Assembly: GCA_025359265.1 (NCBI GenBank)
Contig: JANYHB010000002.1
Span: 108,014-172,013, forward strand
Origin: Hyphomicrobiales bacterium
GTDB taxonomy: Bacteria > Pseudomonadota > Alphaproteobacteria > Rhizobiales > Aestuariivirgaceae
DNA length: 64,000 nucleotides
Direction: 5' to 3'
The position numbers were made by a program, and so were the translations under genes. Positions 10,080 to 20,795 of this stretch are shown here, in pieces. Below the pieces are notes generated by a model. That model was not told the DNA's origin, did no database searches, and saw only the letters and a list, made by a program, of their open reading frames with translations. Position 1 is the first letter of the stretch, and each line of letters opens with the position of its first letter.

Positions 10080-10452
10080 CATTTTTTGCCAGAGGTCCAA
10101 CATCGAATGATCAGCAGCAGTGATTGGCGCTGATGTAAACCTAAAAGTTTAAGCAGAAATTGGAGGGGCCATGACTCCACCAAATTACCACCTCTGATCA
10201 CAATTTTTAATGTGATCACTTTCCGGTTCCGCCGTGCGGCTGAAACCCGTGAATTCCGTACCGGAAGGCCAAGCGCATAAATTTGAATTGCTGAGTGAGC
10301 CTGTCTCACTTTTTATGGGTTCGGATTGATCCGGACCATTTCAAGCTAAAACTCGATCCTCCCGAGGGCCCCGCTGGCGCACCACGTCGCAGCGGGGCTA
10401 GGCTTCTGGGTGATCTGCATCAACAGACGGAAGGCCGTCGGATTGGAACCCC
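10080..10452. other. Hairpin-rich intergenic segment, candidate structured ncRNA/regulatory region
   Basis: Series of perfect short inverted repeats (10195-10218; GAGTGAG-CCTGT-CTCACTTTTT; CCCCGCTG...CAGCGGGG; GACGG-AAGG-CCGTC), TTGACA-N17-AACATC promoter-like start near 10074, no convincing ORF. Confidence 0.45.
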
Positions 10453-11070
10453 CTAAGCCAACACTTCCACATTGGCAGGCAGCGAATTCGCCATCAACGT
10501 ATAGATTGTCGGTACACCAGTCTCCAACTCGCGCTTCAAAATCTGCTCGGGCGTCAAACCTTCAATCGCCATGATCAACGACCGCAGTGAATTGCAATGC
10601 GCCGCAACTAGAACAGTTTTGCCTTCCAGCACATGCGGCTGAATCATGTGCACATAATAGGGCAGTGAACGTGCCAAAGTGTCTTTCAGCGATTCACCGC
10701 CAGGTGGTGGCACATCATAAGAACGACGCCAGACCAGAACTTGTTCTTCACCAAACTTCTTGCGGGCGTCGTCTTTGTTGAGGCCCGTGAGTTCACCATA
10801 GTCGCGCTCATTCAGCGCTTGGTCTCGCGTTTCGGGCAATCCAGTTTGACCGAGCTCATTCAAGATCAGTCTTAAAGTGTGCTGCGCCCGCGTAAGCGCT
10901 GAGGTGAAGCATAGGTCAAACTTCAAACCTTTGGCCCTTAAACGCTGGCCAGCGGCCCGGGCTTCTTCAATGCCTTTGGGCGAAAGATCAGGGTCTTTCC
11001 AGCCGGTGAAAAGGTTCTTCAAATTCCAATCGCTTTGTCCGTGGCGAACCAGCACTAAAGTTCCACTCAT
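10453..11070 (-). CDS. gpmA: 2,3-bisphosphoglycerate-dependent phosphoglycerate mutase
   Basis: [43 protein letters not shown]. Confidence 0.95.
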   Translation of the reverse strand: MSGTLVLVRHGQSDWNLKNLFTGWKDPDLSPKGIEEARAAGQRLRAKGLKFDLCFTSALTRAQHTLRLILNELGQTGLPETRDQALNERDYGELTGLNKDDARKKFGEEQVLVWRRSYDVPPPGGESLKDTLARSLPYYVHMIQPHVLEGKTVLVAAHCNSLRSLIMAIEGLTPEQILKRELETGVPTIYTLMANSLPANVEVLA

Positions 11071-11071
11071 T

Positions 11072-11878
11072 TCATTCCAATCCTAAAACGTCATTCATGT
11101 TATAAAGTCCGGGCTTTTTATCAGCGGCCCACCGGGCGGCTTTCACTGCACCGCGCGCAAACAACTCGCGGTTCTCGGCCACGTGGCGAAGCTCCAGGCG
11201 CTCACCACCGCCCGCAAAAATTACGGTGTGATCACCAATCACCGAGCCGCCGCGCAAAGTGGCAAAGCCAATGTCGCCTGCTTTACGCGCTCCGGTGATG
11301 CCGTCACGGGCGCGCACGGATTTGTCTTTCAGCGAAATGTTACGGCCATCCGCAGCAGCTTGGCCCAACAGATGGGCGGTGCCTGAAGGGGCATCCACTT
11401 TATTGCGGTGATGCATTTCCAGAATTTCAATGTCAAATTCTACACTCAATGCGGCGGCGGCCCTCTTCACCAGTGCCGCCAACATGTTTACGCCCAGCGA
11501 ATAATTGCCAGATTTCATAATCACGGTCTGCGCCGATGCAGCCTGGATGATTGCATCACCTTGGCTATCAATGCCCGTGGTGCCAATCACGTGCACCTTT
11601 TTATGCGCTGCCGTCAGTTTGACCAATTCAAGCGTGGCGGGAGCAATGGTGAAATCTATAATGCAATCGCAAGCAGCCAAAACCATTTCCGGGTTGGCGC
11701 TGATGATGACGCCATTCTTGCCCACACCCATCAGCTCGCCATAGTCTTTGCCCACATCAGGTGAACCGGGCGCCTCAAGCCCGCCCGCAAGCGCGGTGCC
11801 GTCGGTTTCCAGAACGATACGGGCCAGTTCGCGCCCCATGCGGCCAGCGGCACCGGCGATAGCGAGTTTGATGGTCAT
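11072..11878 (-). CDS. dapB: 4-hydroxy-tetrahydrodipicolinate reductase
   Basis: [38 protein letters not shown]. Confidence 0.95.
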   Translation of the reverse strand: MTIKLAIAGAAGRMGRELARIVLETDGTALAGGLEAPGSPDVGKDYGELMGVGKNGVIISANPEMVLAACDCIIDFTIAPATLELVKLTAAHKKVHVIGTTGIDSQGDAIIQAASAQTVIMKSGNYSLGVNMLAALVKRAAAALSVEFDIEILEMHHRNKVDAPSGTAHLLGQAAADGRNISLKDKSVRARDGITGARKAGDIGFATLRGGSVIGDHTVIFAGGGERLELRHVAENRELFARGAVKAARWAADKKPGLYNMNDVLGLE

Positions 11879-11918
11879 GAAAAATGCTTTAGCAATGTCA
11901 AGGCAACAGCGAAAGTGC

Positions 11919-12725
11919 TTAAGTATCCCACACTGGGCACCACGCCCCATTCACCAGTCGGTGGTTTTGATCAAGTTTGCGGATGGCGCTCACATCCTCG
12001 GCTGTTAGCTTCAGCTTCTGGGCGTCCCAGTTGCTTTGAATGCGGTCCCGTTTTGACGATGATGGAATGACGATGAGGCCTTCCGCCAGCAAGAAGGCCA
12101 GGCCCACTTGCTCTGGCGGTGCGCCGTGTTTTTTGGCTATGTCCACCAGCCCCGCACTTTCCGAAAGATGCCCCCGCGCCAAAGGGCAATAGGCCGTAAC
12201 GCTGATGCCTTGGGCTTTGGTATAATCCACGATCAGCCGATTTTGCATGAGAACATGGCATTCCACCTGGTTGGTGGCGATGCGCTTTGGGCCCAAAATG
12301 CGCAGCGCCACATCAAGGTATTTCTTGGTGAAATTGGAAACACCAATCTGCATGGCAAGGCCCTTGTCGTGAACTTCACCAAGCTGGGCGACATAATCAT
12401 TGGCATCATGGCGGTCTTGTGGTGAAGGCCAGTGCAACAAATAAAGATCAACTTTATCAAGCCCCAATTTTTCCAGTGAGGCTTTGGCGCAGGGCACAAT
12501 CTGCCCCGGTGCAAAATGTTCCGGGGCTACTTTCGTGGTGATAAAAAGCGCATCTCGCGCAATGCCAGAATCTCTGATCGCGCGGCCCACCGCGCGCTCA
12601 TTGCCATACATTTCAGCCGTGTCGATATGGCGATAGCCAATCTCCAGCGCCTCGCGCACGATGCGGTAAGTCTCATCCTCAGGATGGTTCCACGTGCCGA
12701 AACCAAAGGGGGGGATGGTGTTCAT
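11919..12725 (-). CDS. Aldo/keto reductase (2,5-diketo-D-gluconate reductase-like)
   Basis: GYRHIDTAEMYGNERAVGRAI, DLYLLHWPSP, IGVSNFT, VIPSSSKRDRIQSN. Confidence 0.9.
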   Translation of the reverse strand: MNTIPPFGFGTWNHPEDETYRIVREALEIGYRHIDTAEMYGNERAVGRAIRDSGIARDALFITTKVAPEHFAPGQIVPCAKASLEKLGLDKVDLYLLHWPSPQDRHDANDYVAQLGEVHDKGLAMQIGVSNFTKKYLDVALRILGPKRIATNQVECHVLMQNRLIVDYTKAQGISVTAYCPLARGHLSESAGLVDIAKKHGAPPEQVGLAFLLAEGLIVIPSSSKRDRIQSNWDAQKLKLTAEDVSAIRKLDQNHRLVNGAWCPVWDT

Positions 12726-12802
12726 GCAAGATATCCTTTTTCAAGTAACTGTATGGTTATTTAGTAGGTTTTGCAATGGCGCTGGTCAAATAAGTAGAAT
12801 AG

Positions 12803-12831
12803 TTGTCAATAACTGTTATTGACGATAATAT
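12803..12831 (+). promoter_or_regulatory. TA promoter with overlapping palindromic operator
   Basis: TTGTCA (12803-12808) - 17 bp - TAATAT (12826-12831); perfect inverted repeat GTCAATAAC-T-GTTATTGAC at 12805-12823 fills the spacer. Confidence 0.7.
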
Positions 12832-12852
12832 GCCACCAAAGGAGCACTTCAA

Positions 12853-13101
12853 ATGGCAATCAGCGCTGATCTAGGACCAGTTTTAGAAAACTACGTGAGC
12901 AAGCTTGTTGAAGAAGGGCGTTATAATTCAAAAAGCGAGGTCTTGCGGGAGGGGCTTCGACTGGTTCAGGAACGCGAAGCAAGGCTTGCAGCCCTGAATG
13001 CATCCCTCGATCGGGGTCTCGCCGATTCCGAAGCTGGCCGCGTGACGGATGCAGAGGAAGTTTTTACCCGTCTTGAAGCCAAATATGGCGCGATGAAATG
13101 A
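12853..13101 (+). CDS. ParD-like (CopG/RHH) antitoxin
   Basis: 82 aa, LENYVSKLVEEGRYNSKSEVLREGLRLVQEREARLAAL. Confidence 0.88.
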   Translation: MAISADLGPVLENYVSKLVEEGRYNSKSEVLREGLRLVQEREARLAALNASLDRGLADSEAGRVTDAEEVFTRLEAKYGAMK

Positions 13102-13385
13102 AGCTCGCCCTCACGGACGAGGCGCTGGAAGATTTGCAATCAATTGGAGACTGGATTGCCCATCACAATTCAGCGCGTGCCAAGAGTTTCATCGCAGAAC
13201 TTCGTGAATCTTGCGCCGAAATTTTGAATTTTCCCGACAAATACCAATTGGTCGAGGGTCGGGAAACATCAGGATTGCGGCGCAAGGTGCATGGGGAATA
13301 TCTTATCTTCTACCGTGTCCATTCCGGACGGCTTGATATTGTTCATATCCAGCGGGCATCGCGCGATTTGTGGAAATTCTTTTGA
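13098..13385 (+). CDS. ParE/RelE superfamily toxin
   Basis: 95 aa, ATGA overlap with the antitoxin; LTDEALEDLQSIGDWIA, FPDKYQLVEGRETSGLRRKVHGEYLIFYRV. Confidence 0.88.
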   Translation: MKLALTDEALEDLQSIGDWIAHHNSARAKSFIAELRESCAEILNFPDKYQLVEGRETSGLRRKVHGEYLIFYRVHSGRLDIVHIQRASRDLWKFF

Positions 13386-13398
13386 GCCCGTTACGGCT

Positions 13399-13445
13399 CA
13401 ACCCCCAAACCCATCCCAAAAGGCCTTGGCCTTGCTGATGAAGTT
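13399..13445 (-). pseudogene. Duplicated 3' end of dnaJ (remnant)
   Basis: Minus strand encodes [14 protein letters not shown] versus dnaJ C-terminus [14 protein letters not shown]; nucleotides 13403-13444 align with 14133-14174 at near identity. Confidence 0.75.
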
Positions 13446-13459
13446 GTATCGATCAAATT

Positions 13460-14062
13460 TCAGTTTAACTGCTCCATCCGCACGTCGTCGCCGTAAAAAT
13501 ATTCTATCTTCACATTCAATCTACTATCCGGCGACTTTTGAAACATGCCTTCAGCGAGAGCGGGTAAATTTGTCTCGAGGTCGACGAATATTTTCATCTG
13601 AAAGTGGCTAACTTGATCAGGTTTGATGGTGTAGCTATAGATGGCCTTAGCCTCTTGACCGAAACCTTGGATCCCTTGGCAGGAAACATCTTCCAAACCA
13701 CTGCCCGTGAATCCACTGTCGCGTGCTGCGTCAAAAATGGAGCGGGTAGCCTCATTTGAAAGTGGCTCCCATTTGCCACCGTCGGTCCGGCGCTGACCCT
13801 TGCCGCCAGCCACGATCGTTTCTTTTGTTATTCCATGCGAGCTATCGCTTCTTACGATCGTTGCGGAATCTGGGAGCTGGATTTTAGTATCGGTCTTGTA
13901 CCAACTGCTTTTGCCATCTTCGGTAACATTAAAACTCAGCACCATCCGATATTTGCCAACGCTCAAGTTTCGGTGCGTCAATGCGGTGAAATCTGAATTA
14001 CAATCAGCAAATGCAGACAATGGAGCAACAACAAGCGCAAAACTGACTGCTAAATGTTTCAT
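13460..14062 (-). CDS. Hypothetical secreted/periplasmic protein
   Basis: 200 aa with signal-peptide-like N-terminus MKHLAVSFALVVAPLSAFADC; no family recognised. Confidence 0.65.
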   Translation of the reverse strand: MKHLAVSFALVVAPLSAFADCNSDFTALTHRNLSVGKYRMVLSFNVTEDGKSSWYKTDTKIQLPDSATIVRSDSSHGITKETIVAGGKGQRRTDGGKWEPLSNEATRSIFDAARDSGFTGSGLEDVSCQGIQGFGQEAKAIYSYTIKPDQVSHFQMKIFVDLETNLPALAEGMFQKSPDSRLNVKIEYFYGDDVRMEQLN

Positions 14063-14128
14063 CGTAAGCCCCTTTCAGATCTAGCTTTTCGATTGCAAAA
14101 GCATTTCGTGGTTTATGTGCGTTTAGCT

Positions 14129-15292
14129 CTAGCCCCCAAACCCATCCCAGAAGGCCTTCGCCTTGGCGAAGAAGCCTTCGGACTCGGGGCTGTTCTGGTG
14201 CGAATCCTTGTCGAATTCCTTCAGCAGCTCGCGTTGCTTGCGCGTCAGGTTTACGGGCGTCTCCACGCTCACCTGAATATACATGTCGCCATGTTGGCTG
14301 GAACGCAGCACCGGCATGCCCTTTTGCTTCAGGCGAAATTGTTTGCCGTGTTGGGCACCCTCGGGAATGGTGACGCGGGCCTTTTTGCCATCAATCGTCG
14401 GCACTTCAATTTCGCCGCCCAAGGAGGCTGCCGTCATGGAAATCGGCACTTGGCAGAATAAATCGGCACCCTCGCGCTTGAAGAATTCATGGGGCCGCAT
14501 CGACAGGAAAATGTAAAGATCACCCGTCGGCCCGCCGCGCAAACCCGCTTCGCCTTCACCGGCAAGGCGAATGCGCGTGCCATCTTCAACCCCTTGCGGA
14601 ATGTTGACGGAAAGATTGCGTTCTTTGGTGACGCGCCCTTGGCCGTGGCACACACTGCACGGATCAGCGATCACTTGCCCGCGTCCATTGCACGTGGGGC
14701 AAGCCCGTTCAACGGTAAAGAAGCCAGACTGCGAACGCACCGCACCAGCGCCACCACAGGTGCGGCAGGTGGTGGGCTGCGTGCCGGGCTTGGCGCCAGA
14801 GCCTTTGCAGGTGTCGCATGCAACCGATGATGGAACCCGCACTTGCGCTGTCTTGCCCGTAAAGGCCTCAGTCAAATTGATTTCAAGATTATAGCGCAGG
14901 TCGCTGCCGCGTTGCGCGCCGCTGGCGCCGCGGCCCTTTTGTTGGCGGCCTCCCGCACCACCCATAAAGTCACCGAAGAGATCTTCGAACATGTCAGACA
15001 TCGAAGAGTTAAAGCCCGGCCCGAAACCGGCAGCGCCCGGCCCACGCGCACCGCCGCCTCCACCCCCTTCAAAGGCCTGATGGCCGAACCGGTCATAGGC
15101 GGCTTTTTTTTGCGGATCTTTGAGAATATCGTAAGCCTCGTTCAATTCTTTGAACTTGGCATCGGTTTCACTGCTGCCATGGTTGGCATCAGGATGCAGT
15201 TTTTTGGCGAGAGTGCGATAAGCCGTCTTTAGCGCCTTTTCATCGGCACCTTTGGCAACTCCCAAAATTTCATAATAATCGCGCTTGGCCAT
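14129..15292 (-). CDS. dnaJ: Molecular chaperone DnaJ
   Basis: J-domain with HPD ([10 protein letters not shown]), four CxxCxGxG-type zinc motifs. Confidence 0.97.
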   Translation of the reverse strand: MAKRDYYEILGVAKGADEKALKTAYRTLAKKLHPDANHGSSETDAKFKELNEAYDILKDPQKKAAYDRFGHQAFEGGGGGGARGPGAAGFGPGFNSSMSDMFEDLFGDFMGGAGGRQQKGRGASGAQRGSDLRYNLEINLTEAFTGKTAQVRVPSSVACDTCKGSGAKPGTQPTTCRTCGGAGAVRSQSGFFTVERACPTCNGRGQVIADPCSVCHGQGRVTKERNLSVNIPQGVEDGTRIRLAGEGEAGLRGGPTGDLYIFLSMRPHEFFKREGADLFCQVPISMTAASLGGEIEVPTIDGKKARVTIPEGAQHGKQFRLKQKGMPVLRSSQHGDMYIQVSVETPVNLTRKQRELLKEFDKDSHQNSPESEGFFAKAKAFWDGFGG

Positions 15293-15343
15293 TTTGCGGG
15301 AGAGAGCGGGGTTTGGCGCTCAAAACGCCAACCCCGCGCCCAA

Positions 15344-17281
<1,938 letters not shown>

Positions 17282-17397
17282 GTTTATTTCTCCTCTGGCA
17301 GGCTTTTGCTCAGGCCCCAAATTAAGCACCCAAGCCAGCCCCCTGTTGATATCTGCCTTGCAAAGTGATTCCACCCGCAATTGGCGTTCAAGGGGCT

Positions 17398-17426
17398 ATA
17401 TAGGCAGCGCCCCATAGCCCATCAAG
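17398..17426 (-). promoter_or_regulatory. RpoH-type heat-shock promoter upstream of dnaK
   Basis: Minus strand CTTGAT - 16 bp - CCTATAT, matching the alphaproteobacterial RpoH pattern CTTGNN...CYTATNT. Confidence 0.6.
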
Positions 17427-17464
17427 GCTGGGAAATGAAGTTTTTTGTATGAGCGCTCTATAGG

Positions 17465-18067
17465 ATGTTTGAAGGCATCAATTACCATCCCAACGTTCTC
17501 GACCGCCCCGCTCAAGCGGCGCTGGTGGAAGCCCTGCGGATAGCGGTGCAAGCAGCTCCGTTGTTCACACCCGTCATGCCGCGCACGGGCAGGCCCTTCA
17601 GCGTGCGCATGACCAATCTGGGCTCCCTCGGCTGGGTTTCAGACAAGGCCGGTTATCGCTATCAGCCGCACCATCCCGAAACGGGCCAACCGTGGCCTGC
17701 CATGCCGGACGTCGTCTTGGATATTTGGCAGCGCTTTGCGAACTATCCCCGTTTGCCAGAAGCCTGTCTGGTAAACTTTTATCAGCAAGGCGCCAAAATG
17801 GGCCTGCACCAAGATCGCGATGAAGAAGATTTCGCGGCACCCGTGTTGAGCGTTTCATTGGGCGACACCGCAGTGTTCCGTTTCGGCGGCACAACCCGCG
17901 GCGGCAAAACGCAGACTCTGAAGCTCTCATCCGGTGATGTGCTGGTGATGGGCGGAGCATCGCGCCTGTGCTTTCACGGCATTGATCGCGTGTTGAGCGG
18001 AACTTCCACTTTGTTGAAAGAAGGTGGCAGGATAAATCTAACACTGAGACGCGTGACCATGCCTTGA
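17465..18067 (+). CDS. alkB: Alpha-ketoglutarate-dependent dioxygenase AlkB
   Basis: NFYQQGAKMGLHQDRDEEDFAAPVLSVSLGDTAVFRFGG with HxD iron ligand. Confidence 0.92.
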   Translation: MFEGINYHPNVLDRPAQAALVEALRIAVQAAPLFTPVMPRTGRPFSVRMTNLGSLGWVSDKAGYRYQPHHPETGQPWPAMPDVVLDIWQRFANYPRLPEACLVNFYQQGAKMGLHQDRDEEDFAAPVLSVSLGDTAVFRFGGTTRGGKTQTLKLSSGDVLVMGGASRLCFHGIDRVLSGTSTLLKEGGRINLTLRRVTMP

Positions 18068-18099
18068 AATGCGGCCTCTGGATTTGTTGGCGATGGGGG

Positions 18100-18714
18100 T
18101 TAAATCACCAAGTCAGCCGCAATGCTATTGGCCTGAATGGTGCGGATGTTCAGCAGATCATTGCTGGCAATCCAGTTCTTCGCATAAGCCTCATCAAAGC
18201 CAAGCGCATGCCAGCGCTGCATCAGGCGGCGCACCAACAAGGCTTCGGGAACATCAATATAAAGTGTGAAATCAAACAGCGGCTTCAAGTTGCTCCACGG
18301 CGCACTTTTCAACAGCAAATAATTCCCTTCCACCAAAATGAATTTGGTTTCTGCTGAAATGATATCGGCCCCGGCGCGTGAAAGTTCCATCGCGCGATCA
18401 AACACCGCAATGGCAATATCAGGTTCTCTCGCCCTGATGCGCTTCAGCAAAGCCTCAAATCCAGAAACGTCGAAGGTAAAGGGCGCCCCCTTGCGCGGTC
18501 TGTGGCCTCGGGCATTCAAAACCGCATCATCGAAATGAAACCCATCCATTGGCACCACAATGGCGCTTTCCCCCATGGCGATGAAAGCGTCCCGCAGCTC
18601 TGCTGCCCTTGTGGATTTGCCTGCCGCTGGCGGCCCGGCAATGCCAATGATATAGCGCGAAAAAGGCTCTGCCTGGTGGCGAAGCTTTTCTGTGATCTCA
18701 CCAACAGAAAGCAT
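18100..18714 (-). CDS. frcK: Nucleoside-triphosphate-binding kinase of the frc locus (phosphoribulokinase/uridine-kinase-like)
   Basis: IIGIAGPPAAGKSTRAAEL P-loop; PMDGFHFDDAVL; ATGA overlap with the ABC ATPase gene. Confidence 0.8.
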   Translation of the reverse strand: MLSVGEITEKLRHQAEPFSRYIIGIAGPPAAGKSTRAAELRDAFIAMGESAIVVPMDGFHFDDAVLNARGHRPRKGAPFTFDVSGFEALLKRIRAREPDIAIAVFDRAMELSRAGADIISAETKFILVEGNYLLLKSAPWSNLKPLFDFTLYIDVPEALLVRRLMQRWHALGFDEAYAKNWIASNDLLNIRTIQANSIAADLVI

Positions 18715-19640
18715 CAACCGGCCAGCAATTCCTTCGGCGGTTCTTTGGCCCCCGTCATGAAGGCCACGGCGTCCGACATGGAATATTCCTTCGGATTGAT
18801 CACGCACAGCCGTTTGCCCAAGCGGTGAATGTGAATGCGGTCACACACCTCAAACACATGCGGCATGTTGTGGCTGATCAGAACAATGGGCAGCCCGCGC
18901 TTTTTCACATCACGAATGAGTTCCAAAACCCGGCGCGATTCCTTCACGCCAAGCGCTGCCGTGGGTTCGTCCATGATCACAACTTTGGAACCAAACGCAC
19001 AGGCCCGTGCCACGGCCACACCTTGGCGTTGGCCACCTGAGAGGGTTTCTACGGGCTGGTTGATATTCTGAATCGTCATCAGCCCCAATTCGGTTAGTTT
19101 ATCACGCGCAAATTTCTGCATGGCGGCACGGTCCGACATCCGTAAAAATTTGCCCAGAAAACCCGCCTTCTTCAATTCACGCCCCAGAAACATGTTGTCG
19201 GCAATCGACAAAGCCGGCGACAAGGCCAGGTTTTGATAAACCGCTTCAATGCCAGCGGCACTGGCCTCTTGCGGCCCTTTGAAGTTGATCACCTTGCCTT
19301 CCAGTGTGATCTCACCGTGGTCAGGGGTTACAGCACCGGTGATGGCTTTGATCAGGCTGGATTTGCCAGCGCCATTGTCGCCAATCACACCCAAGACTTC
19401 GCCGGGATAAAGGTCAAAGTCTGCGCCGTTCAGTGCCACCACAGTGCCATAGCGCTTGAACAGGCTGCGCGCCTTGAGTATCGGCTCGCCCTTCTCCAAG
19501 TTCGGATTGTTGGGCGCTTTGCTCACGGCTTCAAAATGCACAACTTTCGCGGCTGGTTTTTTTACCGGCCTCTTTTTTGCAATCACTTTCTTGGCGCTTT
19601 CTTGGCGCTCACTTCGAAGCCCTCCGCAACCATTGATCAA
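18714..19640 (-). CDS. frcA: Sugar ABC transporter ATP-binding protein (FrcA-like)
   Basis: GVIGDNGAGKSSLIKAITG Walker A, LSGGQRQGVAVARA signature. Confidence 0.88.
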   Translation of the reverse strand: MINGCGGLRSERQESAKKVIAKKRPVKKPAAKVVHFEAVSKAPNNPNLEKGEPILKARSLFKRYGTVVALNGADFDLYPGEVLGVIGDNGAGKSSLIKAITGAVTPDHGEITLEGKVINFKGPQEASAAGIEAVYQNLALSPALSIADNMFLGRELKKAGFLGKFLRMSDRAAMQKFARDKLTELGLMTIQNINQPVETLSGGQRQGVAVARACAFGSKVVIMDEPTAALGVKESRRVLELIRDVKKRGLPIVLISHNMPHVFEVCDRIHIHRLGKRLCVINPKEYSMSDAVAFMTGAKEPPKELLAG

Positions 19641-20688
19641 TTGCCACGGCGATAATCGTCAAGCAGCCCGAGGCAAACAACTGCCAGTAACTGTCAACGC
19701 CTGCCAGTGACAGACCCGTGTTAAACACGCCCACGATGATGGCCCCCAGAACTGAACCTGCAATTGACGCGCGGCCACCAAACAGCGACGTGCCGCCAAT
19801 CACCACAGCGGTGATTGAATCGAGGTTCACGGTTTCGAATGCAATGGGCGACATGGACTGCACGCGCCCGATGGCAATCCAGGCCCCGATGCCGCAAATC
19901 AAACCGGCCAGAGCATAAACTGAAATCAATGTGCGATCGACTTGAATGCCAGACAACATGGCAGCATCCGCATCATCACCCACAGCGTGCACATGGCGGC
20001 CCCAAGCCGTGCGGTTGAGCATGTACCAGGCAACGCCAGCCAGGATTAACATCGCAATCGTGCCATAGATGATGGCAGAGTTGCCCAGGTTAAAGGGCGT
20101 GCCAAACCACAACAGGCCCGGTGCAAATTGTTCAAGGTCAGCGTTGCGAACAGATTCTGAACCTGTGTACCAAAGTTTAAGCGAGTTAAAAATGTAAAGC
20201 GTGCCCAGCGTTACGATGAAGGGGGGAATGCGGGCCTTGGTCACGAGCAGGCCATTGAATGTGCCCATTAACCCGCCAATGGCAATGCCCATGGGAATAA
20301 CCACAAAAAGCGGATATTGATACATGGCCAAAGTCGCAAAACGCCCCATCACCATGGCTGAAATCACCAGCATTGCGCCAACCGACAAATCAATGCCTGC
20401 TGTGAGAATGACAATCGTTTGGGCAATCGCAATGACTCCGGTAACAGTGACCTGTTTCAGAATCAGGGAAAGCGTGCTTGCCGAGAGGAAATTATTGGCA
20501 ATCAAGCCAAAGCCCAAGACGCTCACCACCAAAATGATAAATGGAATGGCAGTGGGGTTGGCACCCAAAAACTGGCGCGCTCTGGCGACCAAAGTATTGT
20601 CATCGCTTTCGAAGCTGGCAACGTTCTTGTCGGCTTCGCTCAATTTGGCTTCGAAATCGGATATGGTTTTGGTCGGTGTGTCGCTCAT
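19609..20688 (-). CDS. frcC: Sugar ABC transporter permease (FrcC-like)
   Basis: RbsC-type: GIDLSVGAMLVISAMVMG, GLLVTKARIPPFIVTLGTLYI, AVVIGGTSLFGGRASIAGSVLGA. Confidence 0.88.
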   Translation of the reverse strand: MSDTPTKTISDFEAKLSEADKNVASFESDDNTLVARARQFLGANPTAIPFIILVVSVLGFGLIANNFLSASTLSLILKQVTVTGVIAIAQTIVILTAGIDLSVGAMLVISAMVMGRFATLAMYQYPLFVVIPMGIAIGGLMGTFNGLLVTKARIPPFIVTLGTLYIFNSLKLWYTGSESVRNADLEQFAPGLLWFGTPFNLGNSAIIYGTIAMLILAGVAWYMLNRTAWGRHVHAVGDDADAAMLSGIQVDRTLISVYALAGLICGIGAWIAIGRVQSMSPIAFETVNLDSITAVVIGGTSLFGGRASIAGSVLGAIIVGVFNTGLSLAGVDSYWQLFASGCLTIIAVAIDQWLRRASK

Positions 20689-20732
20689 AAACCCCTCGTA
20701 ACGTTTCCTTTGTAAATGGTGCCTCTGCGGGC

Positions 20733-20782
20733 ACTTGATACACGAAGGGCGACTGTAAAGCCGCCCTTCGCTTATTTCAAGT
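20733..20782. repeat. Intercistronic hairpin between frcB and frcC
   Basis: CGAAGGGCG (20743-20751) / CGCCCTTCG (20762-20770) perfect 9-bp stem, plus outer ACTTGA (20733-20738) / TCAAGT (20777-20782). Confidence 0.7.
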
Positions 20783-20795
20783 ATTTAAAGGACGA

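Noticed and set aside
10220-10260. SRP RNA apical loop (CCGGAAGG) or cobalamin riboswitch
   Set aside because: GGAA-loop resemblance only; the conserved asymmetric-loop sequence of SRP RNA and the riboswitch core boxes are missing.
9520-10309. Minus-strand ORFs of 173 and 178 aa overlapping regA and the intergenic region
   Set aside because: Mostly antisense to regA; low-complexity His/Arg-rich translation and no motif.
13382-13402. TTGAGCC-CGTTAC-GGCTCAA as intrinsic terminator of the TA operon
   Set aside because: Good stem but no T-tract on the plus strand, so termination is not supported by sequence alone.
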